Made by a program: the position numbers and the translations under genes. From positions 186,001 through 250,000 of the forward strand of contig JADKGZ010000004.1 in NCBI GenBank assembly GCA_016722025.1: 64,000 nt of DNA. Reading direction: 5' to 3'. The notes under the pieces are model-generated. The model saw nothing but the letters and a program-made list of their open reading frames with translations, had not been told where the DNA came from and made no database searches. Below, in pieces: positions 61,892-64,000 of this stretch; position 1 is the stretch's first letter, and every line of letters starts with the position of its first letter. This stretch comes from Acidimicrobiaceae bacterium. Its GTDB lineage: Bacteria > Actinomycetota > Acidimicrobiia > Acidimicrobiales > Ilumatobacteraceae.

Positions 61892-62461
61892 ATGCTCCTG
61901 AACGATGACCCACCCGTGAGTGCTCTGCTGCAGCTGTACGACGAGGCGTTGCCACACGTCTACGGCTACCTCGTTCGCCGCTGCGACAGCACGGCAACCG
62001 CCGAGGACCTCACCGCCGAGACCTTCCTCGCCGCCGTCAGCGCCAGCCAGACCGGCAGCGAGGTGAACGTGCCGTGGCTGATCGGCACCGCCCGCCACAA
62101 GCTGGTCGACCACTGGCGTCGCGCCGGCCGCAATCGACAGCTGCTGGAGGAGCTGTGGGAGAGCGGCGACACGCATGTGGACAGCAACGAACCGATCGAC
62201 GCGTTGCACGTGCGCGACGTGCTCGCGCGCCTGTTGCCTCACCACTGCGCTGCGCTCACGCTGCGCTACCTCGACGGCCTACCCGTGGACCAGGTGGCAA
62301 CCCTGCTGGAACGCAGCCTGCACGCCACCGAATCACTGCTGATGCGCGCCAAGGCCGCGTACCGGCACGCCGCCGGCGAGATGACCGGCGAGATGACCGG
62401 CGAGATGACCGGCGAGATGACCGGCGAGATGACCGGCGAGATGAAGGGACGCCAGCCATGA
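61892..62461 (+). CDS. ECF-type RNA polymerase sigma factor
   Basis: A 189-residue sigma-70 family ECF factor. Region 2 is seen as LPHVYGYLVRRCDSTATAEDLTAETFLAAV and VPWLIGTARHKLVDHWRR; region 4 as LPHHCAALTLRYLDGLPVDQVATLLERSLHATESLLMRAKAAYR with its helix-turn-helix. The C-terminus is unusual: AAG followed by five GEMT units and one GEMK, encoded by a 12-bp tandem repeat. The stop overlaps the next gene's ATG (ATGA), so the VOC protein is translationally coupled. No anti-sigma gene is visible. Sigma-VOC pairs suggest a small-molecule-responsive regulon, which is inference. Confidence 0.9.
   Translation: MLLNDDPPVSALLQLYDEALPHVYGYLVRRCDSTATAEDLTAETFLAAVSASQTGSEVNVPWLIGTARHKLVDHWRRAGRNRQLLEELWESGDTHVDSNEPIDALHVRDVLARLLPHHCAALTLRYLDGLPVDQVATLLERSLHATESLLMRAKAAYRHAAGEMTGEMTGEMTGEMTGEMTGEMKGRQP
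62375..62446 (+). repeat. 12-bp tandem repeat at the sigma factor C-terminus, six units
   Basis: Five identical units GGCGAGATGACC (62375-62434) and one ending AAG (62435-62446) encode GEMT x5 and GEMK. The unit is a multiple of three, so changes in copy number keep the frame. Each unit also contains GAGATGACC, resembling the ATGACC start of the next gene at 62458. Confidence 0.95.
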
Positions 62462-63450
62462 CCGACGTCTTCGACGCCCTCCGCCTGCACCCGACCCCGG
62501 CCACCCCCTCGCCACGCTTCACCGCGGCGCTGCGCGACCGCCTCACCACCGCACTGGAGACCCCGATGACCAACACCAACACCGGCAACACTGCGAGCAA
62601 CACCGCGAGCACCGCCGGCACTCGCGCCCTGCACGTGACCCCCTACCTCACCGTGCGCAACGCAGCCGCGGCGATCGACTTCTACGTCGCCGCGCTCGGC
62701 GCGGTGGAGCTCCATCGCCTCGTCGGCGACGACGGTCGCATCGGCCACGCGCAGCTGCAGTTCGGCAGCAGCGTCGTGATGCTCGCCGATGAGTACCCCG
62801 AGTTCGACGTGCGCGGCCCGGAGTCGTTGGGCGGTTCGAGCTGCAGCTTCCACCTCGAGGTCGACGACGTGGATGCCGCCCACGCGCTCGCCCTCACCCA
62901 CGGCGCCACCGAGGTGCGACCGGTCGACGACCAGTTCCACGGCAGCCGCCAGGGCGTGGTGCGCGACCCGTTCGGCCATCGCTGGGTGCTCTCCACGCCC
63001 ACCCCCGGCTTCGATCCGGCGAGCTACGGCACCAACGCCGCGACGATGGGCTTCGAACTGCAGGAGCCGGCCGCCACGGCCCTCTCGGGCGACGAGCACC
63101 AGGTGAAGCACTACGACCAGGGCGACCTGTACTACTTCACGTTGCCCACCCCGGATCTGGCCAAGGCGCAGGCCTTCTACGGCGCAGTCCTCGGTTGGCG
63201 CTTCGACGACGCCGAGAACGGCCACGTCGGCAACATCTCCGCCCCTCCCGGCAGCGCTCACGGCGCCACCGTCACCGCCGATCTGTACTTCGTGGTCGAC
63301 GACATCCACGCCGCGGTGACACGAGTGCGTGCGATGGGTGGGACCGCCGATGAGCCCGTCCACTACGACAGCGGTTCGGCCGCCACATGCACCGACGACC
63401 AGGGCACCCGCTTCCACCTCAGCGTGCCGGCCGACAAGTACCGCCGCTGA
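62458..63450 (+). CDS. Two-module VOC/glyoxalase protein coupled to sigma factor
   Basis: A 330-residue protein. Residues 1-36 (DALRLHPTPATPSPRFTAALRDRL) form a short segment of the kind seen at the start of ECF-linked partner proteins, followed by a Thr/Asn-rich linker. Two VOC modules follow: HVTPYLTVRNAAAAIDFYVAALGA with DPFGHRWVLSTP, and YYFTLPTPDLAKAQAFYGAVLGWRF with DQGTRFHLSVP. Its ATG overlaps the sigma stop. It may bind a ligand and modulate the sigma factor or detoxify a reactive compound; neither is shown. Full length and intact. Confidence 0.87.
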   Translation: MTDVFDALRLHPTPATPSPRFTAALRDRLTTALETPMTNTNTGNTASNTASTAGTRALHVTPYLTVRNAAAAIDFYVAALGAVELHRLVGDDGRIGHAQLQFGSSVVMLADEYPEFDVRGPESLGGSSCSFHLEVDDVDAAHALALTHGATEVRPVDDQFHGSRQGVVRDPFGHRWVLSTPTPGFDPASYGTNAATMGFELQEPAATALSGDEHQVKHYDQGDLYYFTLPTPDLAKAQAFYGAVLGWRFDDAENGHVGNISAPPGSAHGATVTADLYFVVDDIHAAVTRVRAMGGTADEPVHYDSGSAATCTDDQGTRFHLSVPADKYRR

Positions 63451-63541
63451 AACGCCCACGGGGCGCCGACCAGTCGGGTGGCACCTCGCCACGACTCGCG
63501 GTGTGCTTGACACTCACAGCGCACACGTTGGAAGATCTGGC

Positions 63542-64000
63542 ATGAACAGAGGCCTGCTCGCTCTTGTCTCGTCGGTCTCGGTCCTCGCGCTGGTCGCACC
63601 GTCGTGTGCGTCCGATGACGGCCCTCCCATCGGGGTCGACGCTGCCCCCACCACGCTCGGCGAGACCATCCCGCCGTCCACCGCGCCGGCGTCCACGGCC
63701 GCACCGCTGCCCGAGGTCGACCCGGCGATCGTCCCGAGCCAACCTGGCGTCGCGCCCACGACCGGGTTCGACCCCACCCAACGCGCCCTGGAGCTCCTGG
63801 CCGCGACGGCCGAAGATGCGCCCGATGCAGGAGCAGGTTGGATGGCGCTGTACGCCGACGTCGGCATCCCCGTCGTCACCGTGGGCGGCGCCTCCACCAT
63901 CACCGATGATCCCGTCGGGCCGACGTGGGACCAGGTGTGGTCGTTCGCCGGCCTGTCGCAGGGTGGCGCCACCATCCCACTGGCCGATGCCGAGCGGATC
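63542..64000 (+). CDS. Putative lipoprotein, 3' end outside the window
   Basis: Open from ATG 63542 to the window edge (153 residues). MNRGLLALVSSVSVLALVA then PSCAS is a lipoprotein-type signal with Cys near residue 22. A Pro/Thr/Ala-rich linker (about residues 28-80) leads to a domain beginning TQRALELLAATAEDAPDAGA, then DVGIPVVTVGGASTITDD. TTGACA at 63507-63512 may be a -35 element; the matching -10 is weak. The linker plus short start of a domain do not allow a family call. Confidence 0.7.
   Translation, partial: MNRGLLALVSSVSVLALVAPSCASDDGPPIGVDAAPTTLGETIPPSTAPASTAAPLPEVDPAIVPSQPGVAPTTGFDPTQRALELLAATAEDAPDAGAGWMALYADVGIPVVTVGGASTITDDPVGPTWDQVWSFAGLSQGGATIPLADAERI

Noticed and set aside
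61688..62245. Upstream extension of dnaE2 through the sigma factor region
   Set aside because: DnaE2 proteins begin near MGFNN/MGW; the LexA box and -10 box lie directly before ATG 61687.
63507..63512. TTGACACTCACA as a third copy of the 63-bp repeat
   Set aside because: Only short words are shared; the remaining blocks are absent.

Overview
The window is GC-rich (G/C at most wobble positions) and looks like chromosomal DNA of a free-living actinobacterium, probably a member of the Acidimicrobiia/Ilumatobacter type. Pointers are F420-linked oxidoreductases, DUF3039, DUF2804, an actinobacterial DapD, a fused biotin carboxylase/BCCP subunit, a LexA box in front of dnaE2, and many genes with a TANNNT -10 box 5-8 bases before the start codon (leaderless transcripts). 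No rRNA, tRNA, prophage, transposase or CRISPR array was seen. No stretch longer than 300 bases is free of genes.

Layout. 1-6.4 kb: end of a class I amidotransferase gene, a cytochrome P450, and on the opposite strand an aromatic-catabolism operon (LigB/HpaD-type extradiol dioxygenase, FAH-family hydrolase, cupin, FAD hydroxylase, PPOX-fold protein), with a divergent DMT exporter. 6.5-10 kb: LCP ligase and rmlC-rmlB-rmlD (dTDP-rhamnose for wall polymers). 10-12.5 kb: birA divergent from an acyl-CoA carboxylase alpha subunit, its probable target. 12.5-23.5 kb: RDD protein, LpdA-like reductase, a secreted three-repeat protein, an M15 peptidase, lysS, DUF2804, dapD, an M20 amidohydrolase, DNA-3-methyladenine glycosylase. 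23.5-29.3 kb: acyl-CoA synthetase, alpha/beta hydrolase and nitroreductase in one tight operon; methylmalonyl-CoA mutase large subunit in another. 29.4-41.8 kb: membrane proteins, a nucleotidyltransferase with a small partner, RidA, a class II aldolase, a MoeB-rhodanese fusion, a sirtuin, a coiled-coil protein with 45-bp repeats, pepA. 41.9-47.6 kb: YceI protein, a heterodimeric ABC exporter, GNAT, GlsB and an ArsC-like gene. 47.7-56.2 kb: small metabolic and conserved hypothetical genes. 56.4-64 kb: lipoproteins, SOS-controlled dnaE2, an ECF sigma factor coupled to a VOC protein.

The most interesting item is the ArsC-like gene at 47259-47612. An in-frame TGA stands at residue 12, the position of the catalytic cysteine. 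The arginines at 60, 94 and 107 match the classical ArsC active site, the upstream ATG has its own -10 box, and a 7-bp hairpin with a G-containing loop follows the TGA at the distance expected of a bacterial SECIS. It is a strong selenoprotein candidate. A second item is an ungapped 63-bp repeat present twice (34038-34100 and 58792-58854), one copy lying inside the dnaE2 reading frame.

Caution: at least a dozen otherwise well-conserved genes carry single-base indels, mostly in short C or G runs. They are best read as uncorrected sequencing or assembly errors, not decay. These genes are annotated over their full span with the suspected shift noted.
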